The notes under the pieces: model-generated
What the model was told of the DNA's origin: nothing
Databases searched by the model: none
The model's input: only the letters and a program-made list of their open reading frames with translations
Assembly: GCA_014773175.1 (NCBI GenBank)
Contig: VXCM01000998.1
Coordinates: 1-64,000, forward strand
Reading direction: 5' to 3'
DNA length: 64,000 nt
From: Lucifuga dentata
Taxonomy: Eukaryota; Chordata; Actinopteri; Ophidiiformes; Bythitidae
Program-made: the position numbers and the translations under genes
Shown here: positions 50,128-62,119 of the stretch, piece after piece
How positions within the stretch are numbered: position 1 is the stretch's first letter
Layout of the letters: each line of letters begins with the position of its first letter

Positions 50128-50575
50128 TTAAAGGACCATACTGCTGATTTTACATAATTGAGCCCAATAAGTACTACCTGCATACATGTTATGTTACTGA
50201 CAATTTCCAAAACATAAAACCATACTTTAGTTTTCCTGTTATTTTTTCAAATCCTTTAGTTTTTCAAAATCAAATGTTCAGCTGCTACACCCACCTTAAA
50301 ATTCAATGTTTCACCTTCTAACCTGTATGCACGATTTCAGAAGGCACAGCTGTTTTCATTTCTCTATAAAAGCCTGGGACTATCTTTCCAGGCAGAGATG
50401 TATGTTGTCACCTCCATGTTGGATCAATTAAATAAAATTATATAAACAAAAAAACTTAATAGATAATAGACCGTGTTTGTTATGATAGATTACATGCAGT
50501 ATGTTTCATGTCTCTCCAAGTTGAACCATTGCATGCGACATTGGGCTTTACAAATAAACTTGACTTGACTTAATT
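50128..50575 (+). mobile_element. Truncated MITE family 1 copy F fused to a LINE-type tail
   Basis: Begins TTAAAGGACCATACTGC and is co-linear with copy C up to about 50525 (TTTCATGTCTCTCCAAGTTGA). It then switches abruptly to CATTGGGCTTTACAAATAAA and a CTTGACTTGACTT tail, a teleost LINE-type 3' end. The right MITE terminus is missing, so the retroelement probably inserted into or replaced it. Confidence 0.7.
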
Positions 50576-51604
50576 CACTAAATAATTGATAGATGATAGA
50601 AAATTAAAGTAACTGTTACCAGCAGCCTTAATATTTTTACCTTGCAACAATAATTTGCAGGAGTTGGAAATGCCCCTAAACTTTTATCAGAACCAAAAAG
50701 TTGCTTGTGATCTGCAGTTGACTGAAATTTCTTGACAACTTTTTCTTCTCTCTCTCTCTCTCTCTTTCTNTTTTTTTTTTTTCCATCCCTCTGTGCGCCT
50801 CTCGTTACCTCATCTCATTAGGAAACACTGCACTATTGTTTACCCAAGAATGTCCTGGTAAATTTGATGCCAAAATAGGGCGCTTCTGTGCCCGTCTGAT
50901 CCCTGCTTCCTTTTTTCCCCCTCTGTTTGCACCCCTTTTTTTTGTTGAAAGAAATCTGTCTCTATTGATGTAAATGAGGGTGCCTCTTCCTCATAACACT
51001 AAACTCTTTCTCACACTTTAGAAACCAAGCACGCTTATGTAACCCTGGGTCAGAAGTTCAGTTTTTTTTTTTTTAATCCTCACATGGCAGAACTGTACAG
51101 NTTTTTTTTTTTTTATCCTCACATGGCAGAACTGTACAGAAAAAGCAGGAGAGCAGAAATTTCAGGAGCAGGAATAATGTGGGTGAATGATTGAAGAACA
51201 GAGCAGACACTGTGCACCAGTGTGAGAAATGACATTGCGTCAAAGGCATCCGGACAATGTTTGAAATAAAACCTGTAAGGTAGCTGTGCTTCTCAGAAAG
51301 AGAAGGGGCCTCGCTGCAAGAAGTCACCACACAGTCAGGATGTACTTGTTTAGTCATCTACTCACGCTGTCGAAGAATATGGTTTAACATTATTTGGAGG
51401 AATGTGCAGTCCTGTCTTCATAGTCTTATGATTTCTTCTTTTTAGATGAAAAAAAAGGGGGTTCATTCTTTCTGGTTTCCACCGAAGCCTGAAGATGTTT
51501 CCTAGACAAGCTACAGGTGCAGAGGCCAGTTTTGTCCAAGAACGCTTTGACCCTCCATCCGCTGTCACCATTCAGCAAGAAGTCAAAACTGTGGTGCCAC
51601 ATCT

Positions 51605-51880
51605 TTAAAAGGGACATATTACAGAGACTTCCATGTTCTTAATTTCATTTAGGGGTCTATTTAGAAAAAAATTCTCACAAAAAGGCTTGCTCTGTTCTGA
51701 TTGGCCAGCTGCATTGTGATAACAGCCACAGATTGTGAAACATAGATGTTACCCAATCATTGTGCTTAGTGGGTTTGTCTAACCAGGTATGTAGACATTC
51801 TTACAACATGACATTCTGACAACATGTAACGGAAGTAAAGGGCTAATCAAAAATGAAGCCTTCAGGCAGTTCAGAACTTA
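51605..51880 (-). mobile_element. Family-2 MITE-like element, minus copy
   Basis: Starts TTTAAAAGGGACATATTACA, a variant of the family-2 terminus. Contains GTTCTGATTGGCCAGCTGCA and GTAACGGAAGTAAAGGGCTAA, which parallel the 45220-45620 copy. The right end is not clear. Non-coding. Confidence 0.6.
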
Positions 51881-52945
51881 TAGGTTTGTCTTACATTATG
51901 TATTTCTATAGGCATCAAGCATTTTGCAGTTTTGACAATGCAAGACTAATCTCCTTTCTATATTACACCAAAATAGAAGGGAAAATAACAAAATACCTAA
52001 TATGTGCCCTTAATTTTTTTCAAGAAATTAAAACCCTATCTGAAAAGTGGAAAATATCAAGTTTCTGTCAGTTTAATGAATTTGTATTTTTCAAAGAATG
52101 CTGGGAATTTGCTTTTATGCATGTTTCCATTATTACCTCTTATCTTATTTCTCTGAGCCATATATCAGCTGATCAGCTGTTGCACAATGAAAATCAATAT
52201 GAATAGGAGGACGAAATGTGACATAAATGCTGAAGTTATGATTTGAATCCATACAGGAGTCAGAGCTTTTTGATACCAGTATCAGTATGAAACTGTGACT
52301 TTGATACTGATTTCCTAGCAATAATTTTTGATACCATCGTCTTTTAATAGAGACATCTTGCATTAAAAGTTATATATTGGATATTGCAGATATGTTATAT
52401 TGCTTTAAACAAAAATTTTAAAATGTCTTCTTACTTCTTTAACAAGCATTACCAGAAAAAGATATCAAACAATGCCACTTAAAAAAAAAAAAAAATNCTT
52501 AAAAAAAAAAAAAAATCTCTACAGTAGTGAAACATTTCATTCAGCTTCAGTTTTATCAGTGAAACTTTACTGTGATCTCCTTCAAAGAGGTGAAATTCAC
52601 CAGGATGCTTGTTGACAGTCATATGAGTTCCACCTTGCAAGTACTTGAAGCTTAATTTCCAATTTTAGCTTCCATTTGTGTAGAAATGTCACCTCCCTCT
52701 CTCTGTGGCCGTTCTCACAGCTGAGCCCAGTCATCAGCATCTCTAATTTTAGCTGTTTTACAGAGAGCTGTGTGTAAACATAGTGTAACACACACGCACA
52801 CACACACACAGTTTTTGGTTCTCTCTTAACATTTGTGGTCTGCATGCTCATTGTGTGGACACGTCATCATCACTAGATCTGTTTTTCTGTCTGCAAACTG
52901 TATCCCAGCTGTAGTCTCTACCTCCAGATATCTCCACTGAATAGC

Positions 52946-53000
52946 TGTGTGTGTGTGTGTGTGTGTGTGCGTGCGCGCGTGCGTGCGTGCGTGCGTGCTG
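52946..53000. repeat. (TG)n/(GCGT)n alternating purine-pyrimidine tract
   Basis: TG units pass into GCGTGCGCGCGTGCGTGCGT, a strong Z-DNA-type pattern by composition. The frames on both strands here are repeat artefacts. Confidence 0.9.
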
Positions 53001-55450
53001 CGTATGTACAAGGAGTGCCAGCTGGGGGGAATTCTATGCCAGTGGCAACTTAAAAACAAGGACTAACTTTCAATTTAGTGGAGCCTCGTATCTCCTCACT
53101 GCACCTGCACTAATTTTGACAGGAGTCAAAGTAGGAATCATTCAGTTGAATATTTGTACTTCATAAACTCCTGATTTCTCAGTAATACAAGAAAGCAGCT
53201 TGCTGTCTGAGCTGCTCTTATTGGGCCTGTGCATGCACGTGCAGTAACAAGGCTGTTAAGCTTATACTTCACGCTTATACTTAATGCATCCATGAGGGCG
53301 CACGGGTCAGCGTTGACAAAATTACATCACAGGGAAAGATACACCCCTTCATGTAGGGTCCTCATGGCGCCTTTTTGCCTGTCCATGTGCATCCCAGATT
53401 TTGTATCTCCACGTGAATGACTCAAAAGGGAGGAACTCCTATAGCAGAGGTTAAAGCTCCACTCTTAAGAATGCCCCATAACACCAAAAAGACAAGCTAA
53501 ATTCTCCTCATTTACATAAGTGATACATATTTTATGATTAAATCATGTAAAAATAAAGCCAGTGTGGAGGCTCAAACTTTAGCTATTGCTCAGTTAATTT
53601 GTAAACAAATGTGGGGCCGCACCCTCTGCAGTCTGCAGTAATATGCCTTGTTTACATGCTAGTACTTCACAAAATACAAACAATGCACAGACCTGCTCAT
53701 CAAAACGCAGTTCTACAGCTAATGTTTAAAAATGTACCTTCAGCATGCTCAGTAATCTACTCCACAGTGCGATTGTTTGATTTTGCATGAAAACATACCC
53801 TTTTAACCTTTTGTAAGAGGATGACACATAAGCATAGGAATGTTGTGATACATGATGATTGGTAATGTAAAGGTGAGATGTTGGGCTACAATTTCTCCTT
53901 TTCATAAAACAGATGTCACACAGTTTAAGATGTGGGCGTGCAGGATGTGTTGCGACATCTCCATGCAGGTCTTGGGTTCCTTTGTATGCGACTACATTCA
54001 GTATTTCTCGCTTAAAGGCACAGGAGGTGAAATGCGGCTGTTGGGGCCGGGATTTAACTGCTTACAGTACAATAGAACGCTTCGTAAAATTTGAAGAGAT
54101 ACCATCAAAGGAAATGCTTTCTTCTATTAAATGTTTGCTATTGGCAAGATAGAAAGTGAGGAGGAGAATGAAACCAGGAGAGTCACAAATGAAGCAGGGA
54201 TCAGATGTCAGAGGGAGGCAGTCAGAGGAAGTCTTTACCATACACTCATCTTTTGTTGCTGATAAGGAATGACTGAGCTGCTTACTGTGCTGACTCACTA
54301 CAGAAATAAGTGAACACACTAACATCCACCAGTGGTGCAGGCAGCCGTTTGGCCAAATTCACTTTCGTCAAAATCAGGAAAGTGTCATTTCAGTTAGCTT
54401 TTATAAATTAAAATTTGAATTGTGCCATATATTTTGTAATGGCATTATTTATTGGACCACAGTTGGTATGGGTTTGAGTAGCGGTAATACTGGTTTGAAA
54501 ATGAGAACCCTGAGAGAACGAGCAGCCAGATTTCCTCTGGTTCTTCTTGTGCAGCAACAAGATAAAGTTGTATTTGTGTAGATGTTTGATACTATGTGGA
54601 CAATTAATACAGGCTTGGAGTTACATTTGTAAAAAAGAACCACAATTTAAATTCAGAATTACAGTATCATCAGAAAACATTAATCAGATGGTTTCCCTGA
54701 ATTATACAAATAATCATGTGCTTTTTTTTTTTTNAAGATAAGATAGGATCAGATTGTCCTGATCGTATCTTTTTTCTGTAAGCTAAAGGTGAGCTTACAG
54801 ATCATTATCACTGAGCATGGGAAAATAAATGCATTCAGATGTCATTATATATATATTTTTATTTATTATTACTCTTATCCCCACAATTTCCTGGCTAATA
54901 TAATCTCACTTATCAGTCTCTGTACAATGATGGAGGAATGTTTAAAAGCCCGGGGATAAGAAAACTGTCTTCATGAAGGGGTTTCTATGCAAGTCTGGAA
55001 ATTCTGGAATAGCATAGGAAATTAAATTGGCTAATTTTTGGGAAAGAGAACAAATTTGCTCCTGTCTGGGCTGCTTTTGTAACTTAAGAATGCAGCTTTT
55101 TCCACTCATCTGACCTAATTCAAAGGGTTTACCATATATGAGAGATGTCTCCGATAACTGAGTGGTCTGAGAGATCCATGCTTGTTTTTCTGTTAGAGCT
55201 GGCTTTCATCTCCATCCCTGTGACTAATGAACACTTTCATCTTATAAACTCAGGAGGACTTAGTGATTAAGTCAAATATATCAAATAGCCATTCCACTAA
55301 TCAAAAGACCATTGCTTTATTTTATATTTCTTTTTCTTATTTTCCTTTCCCTTGTTCTGTTTCTTTATCTGTCTCATTTACAAGTTTATCTTTGTCACAC
55401 ATCCACCCACTGTCACTGTTCTTTGTGTCACAAGCCTCGAACCTACAATC

Positions 55451-55770
55451 TTAAAGGGAACATAATATGCTTTTTTTTTTTGTTATTTTCCTCAATTTTG
55501 AAGGTGTAATATATTAATATGTGTTGAATATTATCAGAGTTGCTAAACAACTATAGAAATGCATCCAGTGGGACAAACTAGGACCTGAACTGTCCTGAAA
55601 GCTTTGTATTTTGATTGGTCCTTTACTTCTATAACATAATGTCAACACATAACACATGCAAATTTAACCAACGGTAAACCTGATTAGGACCCACCCAGGC
55701 TAGAAAGCGAGTCTGTAGGTGTTGCCAGCTCAGGCTCGATGCAGCTGGCCAATCAGAACTCTTTTTGTCA
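55451..55770 (+). mobile_element. Family-2 MITE-like element, plus copy
   Basis: Starts TTAAAGGGAACATAATATGC and parallels the 62767-63248 copy through AGAAATGCATCCAGT, TTGATTGGTCCTTTACTTCT and GATGCAGCTGGCCAATCAGA. The right terminus is not recognised; it may be truncated near 55770. Confidence 0.7.
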
Positions 55771-56394
55771 TCTTTGTAAAGTAAATCAAGTAAATCAAGT
55801 AAATGTTTGTTATCACATCAATATTTTCAAGCAAACAGAATTATACAATATAAACAGATAAGACTCCAATTTTTTTTCACACAGTAGCTGTCAAAAAGTG
55901 GGCAAAACAACCTCTGAGGTTTTTGGAAATTCATTTCCTCTTCATGCCTCTTCAGCGTTGCTCAACCTGTCAAGCTTGTCCATATTTCTAAATTCACTGG
56001 ACCATCAGATCTTCTCCCAAGGGTGTTTGCGGAAGAACAACGGGAATCTTTTTGAGAATTAGGGAGGACAAGTTTTCTGACAATTGTATCTTATGCCATG
56101 TCAGAGAAAGGATTGATTTTCTTTTTTTTTTTTTTTTAAACTAAGCAAATGAGATTTAAATAGTTCAATCGTAGCTTCCTGCATCACTTTGTCGCTGACT
56201 GCATTTTGCATGAACACGCTTGGTAAAGATCTGTTTGTAAAACTATTTTGATGCATTTCTAACCCTTAACTGATAACTTTTATTGGGGTTGACTTCAGAA
56301 TTTTTGCAGATTTGCCTGTGTTTCTGTCCTTTCTATTTAGATAAATATCCTATTGATGATGACATTTAGTCTTGTCAAGTTGCAGTTTGTCATT

Positions 56395-56695
56395 CCGTAC
56401 TCTTACATACATGTTTACATTAGCATATTTGATTCTAATATGATTAAGGCAGTATATTTTTTTGAACGTCATGTAAACACCATAATCAGGTTGAAATCAG
56501 CATTGATCAACATTATTGTACTCCGAATAACTCAGATAAGGCTCCCTCCCTCGCATTTTGCACATGCATTTCCTCACCTGATGTATTTCCTCTGGTAAGC
56601 CAACTAAACAAACAGTAAAACAATGGAATCCTATTAATTCCATGTATGTGGCTTACTCTGCATTTTTACCTGAATGTACAGACACAAATCTAACC
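56395..56695. repeat. Family-3 diverged interspersed repeat
   Basis: Contains ATGTTTACAT (56411) and an inverted CATGTAAAC (56470), then TGCATTTCCTCACCTGATG, GGAATCCTATTAATTCCATG and CATTTTTACC, in the same order as 16655-16985. Non-coding. Confidence 0.6.
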
Positions 56696-57949
56696 GTGTA
56701 GCGCCAGTCCTTTTAAAGTCTCAGTGGTGTTTTCACAGCTTGTTTGCTATGTCACAGTCACATAAAGAAAGAGCGAGTGAAGGCACTGCTGCTGACACCA
56801 CCCTGAAAAATGGATGAAAATTGGTTAAAAAAAAAAAAAAAAAAAAAAAAGAACCATTATATCTAAGAAAAGCTACCTAGGGGCATGTTCGACACTGTGA
56901 AATGCTGCCCCCTTTTGCTGGTTTTGTTTTATGCAGTTATACAGGCACTTCCATGGACGGTGGGCCATGCTACAAGCCGGCTACGAAGCTCTTGTTTCGG
57001 TTTTGTATAACACCACATGTCCAAAATTGGCATGTGATCCACACAGAAATTCATCAGTGCTGTATGGCGGGTCTGATGGATCTATCGATGAAAATCAAAA
57101 ACTGGTGTCATGCTACAAGTCGGTGTTTTCAACAGCCATTCACAGCTTGTCTCTGTGTTTATATTAAGAAAAAATAAGGGTGAGTTTTTAAAGCAGTGCA
57201 GCGCTCTTTGACCTAAATCTGTATACATGTTCTACCTCAGTATGATTAATAGAGCCACTACCAGAACCCACATCCCACTGTGCCCTCAGTTAAGTGGGAA
57301 ACACGACAGCAGCTTCCCTTGTGATTAAACGCCAGAGTGATCACAGAGACCACTTTGGCCAGCATGACCTCAGGTGTGACATTATAAAAGGCCGTGATAA
57401 AGAATTCGCCTGTGCAGAACTCTATCAGCCCACACACGCTGTGACATAACCATGATACATGCTGGGCTGAGTTACCCACTCATTTATTCTGCCGTGGACA
57501 TCTGCCCTGCATACTGTGGAGGATGAGTGGGCCTGGTGGTTGGCATGGAAAAGGATATGAATCCACAGAGGTTAAATGAGTAATGCTCCTTTGAGTGGCT
57601 GCTGATTCACACAGGATTTGAATAACGTTTCAGTCATTTGCTCTGTAGTTGCTGACATGAGTGAAAGAACAGGAAAGTGTTGAAACTTTTATCACACTTA
57701 ACCCACTGCACTTCTGACTTAATGTGGACAAAGCATTTCTCTGTGTGAGTTGTGATTGTGCTATCACATGACCCAAACACTCCCCAGCATATAACACTAA
57801 GCAACTGATGACTTGTTCAAAGATAATCCCTTTGTTTGCACCTCAAGTAGTCTTTTGTCTCCACTTTCTCTTTGAGCACTTAGTGTGACTTCTTCATCCA
57901 TTTGAAGCAGTCAGACTCTATTGAGGCTAGACCGATAGCAGTCCATTTT

Positions 57950-58035
57950 TTCCTTTCCTTTCCTTTCCTTTCCTTTCCTTTCCTTTCCTTTCCTTTCCTT
58001 TCCTTTCCTTTCCTTTCCGATCCGATCCGATCCGA
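57950..58035. repeat. (CCTTT)n array abutting (GATCC)n
   Basis: About 13 CCTTT units are followed directly by TTTCCGATCCGATCCGATCC and GATGAG. The two pentamer arrays share the phase CC, as if one arose from the other. Frames on both strands are repeat artefacts. Confidence 0.95.
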
Positions 58036-58519
58036 TGAGCCACTGATGAAGTCATCCTCATATGATGAAAGGATGTGTGTTTCTGCTTTACTCTGCATGA
58101 GTCAGCGTGGATCTAATTACCTCATTATGAAGCATTAATAGAATCTTAACTGAATGCCATCGTGTAAGGCAGCACTTGAACTGTGTTGAACTGTGATTAA
58201 TTTCCTCAGAGGGAGTAAATAAGGAACTGCTATTTTCCTGAAAGAAATCTATGACCTTGCGCCTCATAAATTCAATCAACTAATGAATGTGTCCTCATTC
58301 ATTAGAGATTAATGAATTTTCATGTATTGTATTTAAGTAGTTCTGCAACTAAAACATATTTACTAGCAGTTTTTAGTAGTTAGTAGTTTAAACAAAGAAG
58401 CAGAGAAAACCACAAAATGTTCACATTTGAGAAACTGGAACCAGCGGATACTTGAATAAATGACTTTTTTTTTTTTTTNTTTTTTTTTTTTTGATGAAAT
58501 GATCAAATGAGCCGTCCAC

Positions 58520-58575
58520 GCCCCTGAATAGGATAAGCAGGTATAGATGATGGATGGATGGATGGATGGATGGAT
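58520..58575 (+). mobile_element. Retroelement 3' end with (GATG)n tail
   Basis: CCCTGAATAGGATAAGCAGG followed by TATAGATGA and (TGGA)n is the usual 3' terminus of an abundant teleost LINE/SINE group, like the tail of the 33273-33540 remnant. The T-run with an N at 58479 lies just upstream. Confidence 0.6.
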
Positions 58576-61333
58576 TTTTCTAATCGATGCTGTCAGAGAT
58601 GAGGATAGAGAGAGTCGTAGGTGAGGATAAACAGAACTTTGCCAATGAAAATCTTCTCTGGATGACATTGACCGAGCTTGCAGATAGACACATTAGCCTT
58701 GGACACACTGGCACCATCTCAGTCTGTCTTTTGTCTGCCCTCGTCTCACTTTATATTCTCAGTAATGGTTGACCGATTGAAATGATGGAGGTGGTGTGAG
58801 TTGTGTCTTTCTGTACATACCCCTTTTTTTTGGGCGTGCCATTAAATGGTTGTGACTGCTGGAAGGAAAAATCCTCCCTCAGATACGCATATGCTGTTAT
58901 AAGTCATCAGCCTGTGATGTTTAATGCAATCCAGAAGTAATTTTGTCGTGAAGTGCTGTAACTTTTTTTTTTTTTTTTTCCTAATTTCCTTTAGCCTTAA
59001 TTCCTCTACTCCAGCTTCAGTTAGAGATCTCTTACATTTTCCAAAATAACTTTTGACGGCCCTATAAAGGTCGTTTTGCATTCAGCTCTGGGTTGTGTTT
59101 GTATAGGTGAGAGCTATAACAATAACAGCTGCAGCATTCCCATGACCAAAAACACTCCAAGTTTAATGGAAATGAATGTGCATGAGATGTTTTACACAGC
59201 AAGAAATTTCTAAACAAATTCACGAGAAACAACATTTAAACCTATAGAATTTCTTCAGATTTGTCTGTCACATATGCATTTATGACATTGACATTTTGCA
59301 GAGAATATTTTTTTAATGGAATATTTTGCTTCTCTGGCAAGTTCAGATTTGGTGAACTTTGACATGTAAAATTTGTATCAACTACCAATACCAAACCAAC
59401 ATGATGGAGCTGACCTGATGGGCAGGATCCAAAAGAGATAAAGCTATTATTTTTGGTAATGTCAATTCATATAATGCTCTGGTTGAAATAAAAAAAAAAG
59501 AAATGCATTTTTGAGTGGTTTGTTGGCAGTTGTCATACACAGTTGAACAGATGATCTACCTGTGTGTTCCCGAAATCTGTTTTATTTGTAGTTGGCAATT
59601 TAACAAGTTAGCAATATCGCTAAAAGCCATGGAAGCATTAACATTGTTATCTAGCTTTTGGGACTGCCCATCACTGCCTGTCAACAATGCACTAATGAAT
59701 TTGTTGTACCAATTTCTTTTGCAACCAGGGCCGTTCCGCAAAAACTGAATATTATAACCTTCAGAAAGTGAAGATTTTAGTGCAGGATTGAATTGGATTA
59801 GATTCTACAGGTCTACTTAATAAATTGGCCTCTTAAGTTACACTATTTTGTGCAATTCCTCAAAATTTCTTTTTACAGCTGCTGACATGGAGGTAGCCAG
59901 GTTTAGAAAGAAGACATGCTGACAGTAAACATGTCTTTCTTAACTACGGCTTTTTTCTACATAGACCATTGGACGAATGCTCTGTGTTTGAACATAACTC
60001 AACCCTCAGAGGTTCCACATCCTGTTTCCTGCTGCTACAAAGCAGAATGCTGAATGTCAAGCCATTAAACAAAACACTGAGTGTTACAATCTGACCCAAG
60101 TTCCTCTGTCTGTGAGCAGGTTGTTGTGTGCTTGAGTGCTGCGTTTTTATTGGCTGTTCATCCAGGAAGGGACACTGACTGATGGCTTTTTGTCCTTGTC
60201 TGACCTTCAGTTCCTGGACCCAGCATGTTAGCCAGTTGAGAGACAGTTAGCCTGGGTGGATACCTAGCAGTTTCTCTGCGAATATCAAATGCATCGGCCT
60301 TCACGTTTTGAAATTTGCATTTGTGATGCAAATGATATGAACTTCACTGTCCTCAGTTTAACCCTATGAGCTCTCTGACAGCAGACTTTCATGTTTTTCT
60401 GCAGTACATGCCCATTTAAATGATCTCTTTGGCTTGGTGAGTCACAATGAAGGCTGGGCTGTGATGCAGTTGTTGGCTCAGAGAAGTCAAACTGTCCTGG
60501 TCTGATTCAGTGGGTACTAAGAAAGTGTCAGTCACCATAGAGCGGTATGCAGCTTCACATTCTGCCATCCAGATTCATGATTTGCTCTCTTTTTGCATAG
60601 AATTAGGCTGAAGTCATGAGAACTGCCTTGTGCATTATGTTGCACAAGGCAATTGAATGTACAGTATGTTGAGAGAAGGCTGGGAGGCAGTGGCGTTGGT
60701 AAAGGGTAGCGACAGGGAGGGGCGTTTCCCATTCCACAGACGCAGGACCTGAGGTAGCTCAAAGTGATTCGCTGAGGAATTTGTTTACTTGTGGTGGAGC
60801 TACAAATAACTGCAGGGTTTATATAGGGCAAAAAACGACTTCCCCTCCAGGCAGCTACACAACATAAACAGAGCCGCAAGGGGAAATACTGGCCTTTCTT
60901 ATTAAAGCACAACACTACACATGTTCCACACGGCCACATGGATCCCATTACTCACTGAGGAGCTTTTTCCATCAGAACTGCAGGCCCCAACTCCTTCATC
61001 CTTACTTTGGCAATTTGTCCGACTCTGACTTAAAAACCAGGTTATTAATCTGTCTCAGGCTGGCGCTGTTTGAAAATATGTAAGAGGAAAAGGTTGCACT
61101 GCACCAGCCAGGCTGGTATTTCACGACAATGTTTGGCACGAGGCCAAAGTCTGACCCACAAACAAATTATCCTCACAAGAGCTGTTTCTATAACGTGACC
61201 TCAAACCTGTAACGTGACCTCAAACCTGTGTACACATGTATCATGTGGCCGTTTCTCATTTACTTTCTGCAGTGTGTATTTGTTTTTGTCGTACCCACTC
61301 TCTCTCTCTCTCTTTCTCTCTCTCCCCCTTCAG

Positions 61334-61428
61334 GCATTTGGGAACGCGAAGACAGCCCACAATAACAACTCCAGTCGTTTTGGCAAGTTCATCCAGGTGA
61401 ACTACCAGGAGAGCGGCACTGTGAGAGG
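61334..61428 (+). CDS. myo9a: Myosin IXA, second coding exon: switch I region
   Basis: 95 bases between a pyrimidine-rich acceptor (CCCCTTCAG) and donor GG|GTAAGA. Encodes residues 296-327 in frame from phase 0 (the last codon is split after two bases). It contains [19 protein letters not shown], the switch I segment conserved across myosins; [10 protein letters not shown] occupies 305-314, with the N-S-S-R that contacts nucleotide and Mg. It continues [13 protein letters not shown]. The match to MYO9A is essentially complete. Intron 3 after it is only 139 bases, in contrast to the roughly 33 kb intron before it. Confidence 0.97.
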
Positions 61429-61567
61429 GTAAGAAAACACGGCCACATGCCTCTGATGAACTTTGTCATTGTTTATTGAGTCACAGACCTGTGCTTATCC
61501 AGCTTTATCATTTGTAGGAAAATCGTTTTCTTTTAAAGTTACCCATTGTTTTGTTTTTCTTTTTCAG
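61429..61567 (+). other. Intron 3
   Basis: 139 bases, GTAAGA to TTTTTCAG; phase 2. The alternative AG two bases later (TTTCAGAG) would break the frame. Nothing else seen. Confidence 0.9.
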
Positions 61568-61630
61568 AGCATACGTAGAGAAGTACCTCCTGGAGAAGTC
61601 GAGGCTGGTTTACCAGGAGCACAATGAGCG
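61568..61630 (+). CDS. myo9a: Myosin IXA, third coding exon
   Basis: 63 bases, phase 2 in and 2 out. Together with the split Gly codon it encodes residues 327-348: GAYVEKYLLEKSRLVYQEHN followed by ER. The YLLEKSRL segment is a hallmark of the myosin motor after switch I. YQEHNER is MYO9A-like; MYO9B has a different sequence at this site. The donor is GCG|GTGAGC. Confidence 0.96.
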
Positions 61631-62055
61631 GTGAGCACTATCTTTAAAATCAGAAAGAATATAGTCTAAGAAATTCATTACATTTTTGTTATTGCTGTGG
61701 AATAGAAACTTATTGTAGACAACTTTGCACCTCAGCAGAGAAATTGAAAGTGCTGTAACGAAATGGAAAACTCAAATCAGAGCAGGAAAGATTTCAGAAA
61801 AAGTTAATCATATTCAGTTTTGATGATTGAAGATTGACAGAATGGGCCTTCCATTGCATTTGACATCAAATATATAGATGTAAATGAAGACTGAACTAAA
61901 GGACTAACTTTAATGATTTAACATGTTTGCCCCCTGATTTCCGTCACACACATACTGTGCTTAGAATTTCATATTTTCAAAACTGACACTACAGTTTCTC
62001 ATTACTGCAGTAATCCCAGTAAAATATGTACTTTACACTTTACACTCTATAATAA

Positions 62056-62118
<63 letters not shown>

Positions 62119-62119
62119 A
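62056..62119. repeat. (TCTA)n microsatellite
   Basis: About 16 perfect TCTA units. Confidence 0.97.

Larger units (their letters stand above)
48051..61333 (+). other. Intron 2, last part
   Basis: No gene seen before the acceptor at 61333 (CTCTCTCCCCCTTCAG). Contents include a perfect 31-base palindrome (48859-48889), truncated MITE copy F fused to a LINE tail (50128-50575), family-2 elements (51605-51880; 55451-55770), family-3 repeats (49620-49870; 56395-56695), a CCTTT pentanucleotide array (57950-58035), a GATG-tailed retroelement end (58520-58575) and several N joins. Short open frames here have no domain support. Confidence 0.7.

Noticed and set aside
51605..55770. A fourth MITE family
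   Set aside because: The 51605 copy first looked separate, but its GATTGGCCAGCTGCA block is the reverse of the block at 55738 and 63058, so it belongs to family 2.
60624..60651. miRNA-like hairpin (TGCCTTGTGCA / TGCACAAGGCA)
   Set aside because: The perfect stem is only 11 bp with a 6-base loop, and pairing stops soon after. The upstream TGAGAACT resembles a known miRNA seed, but the surrounding fold does not.
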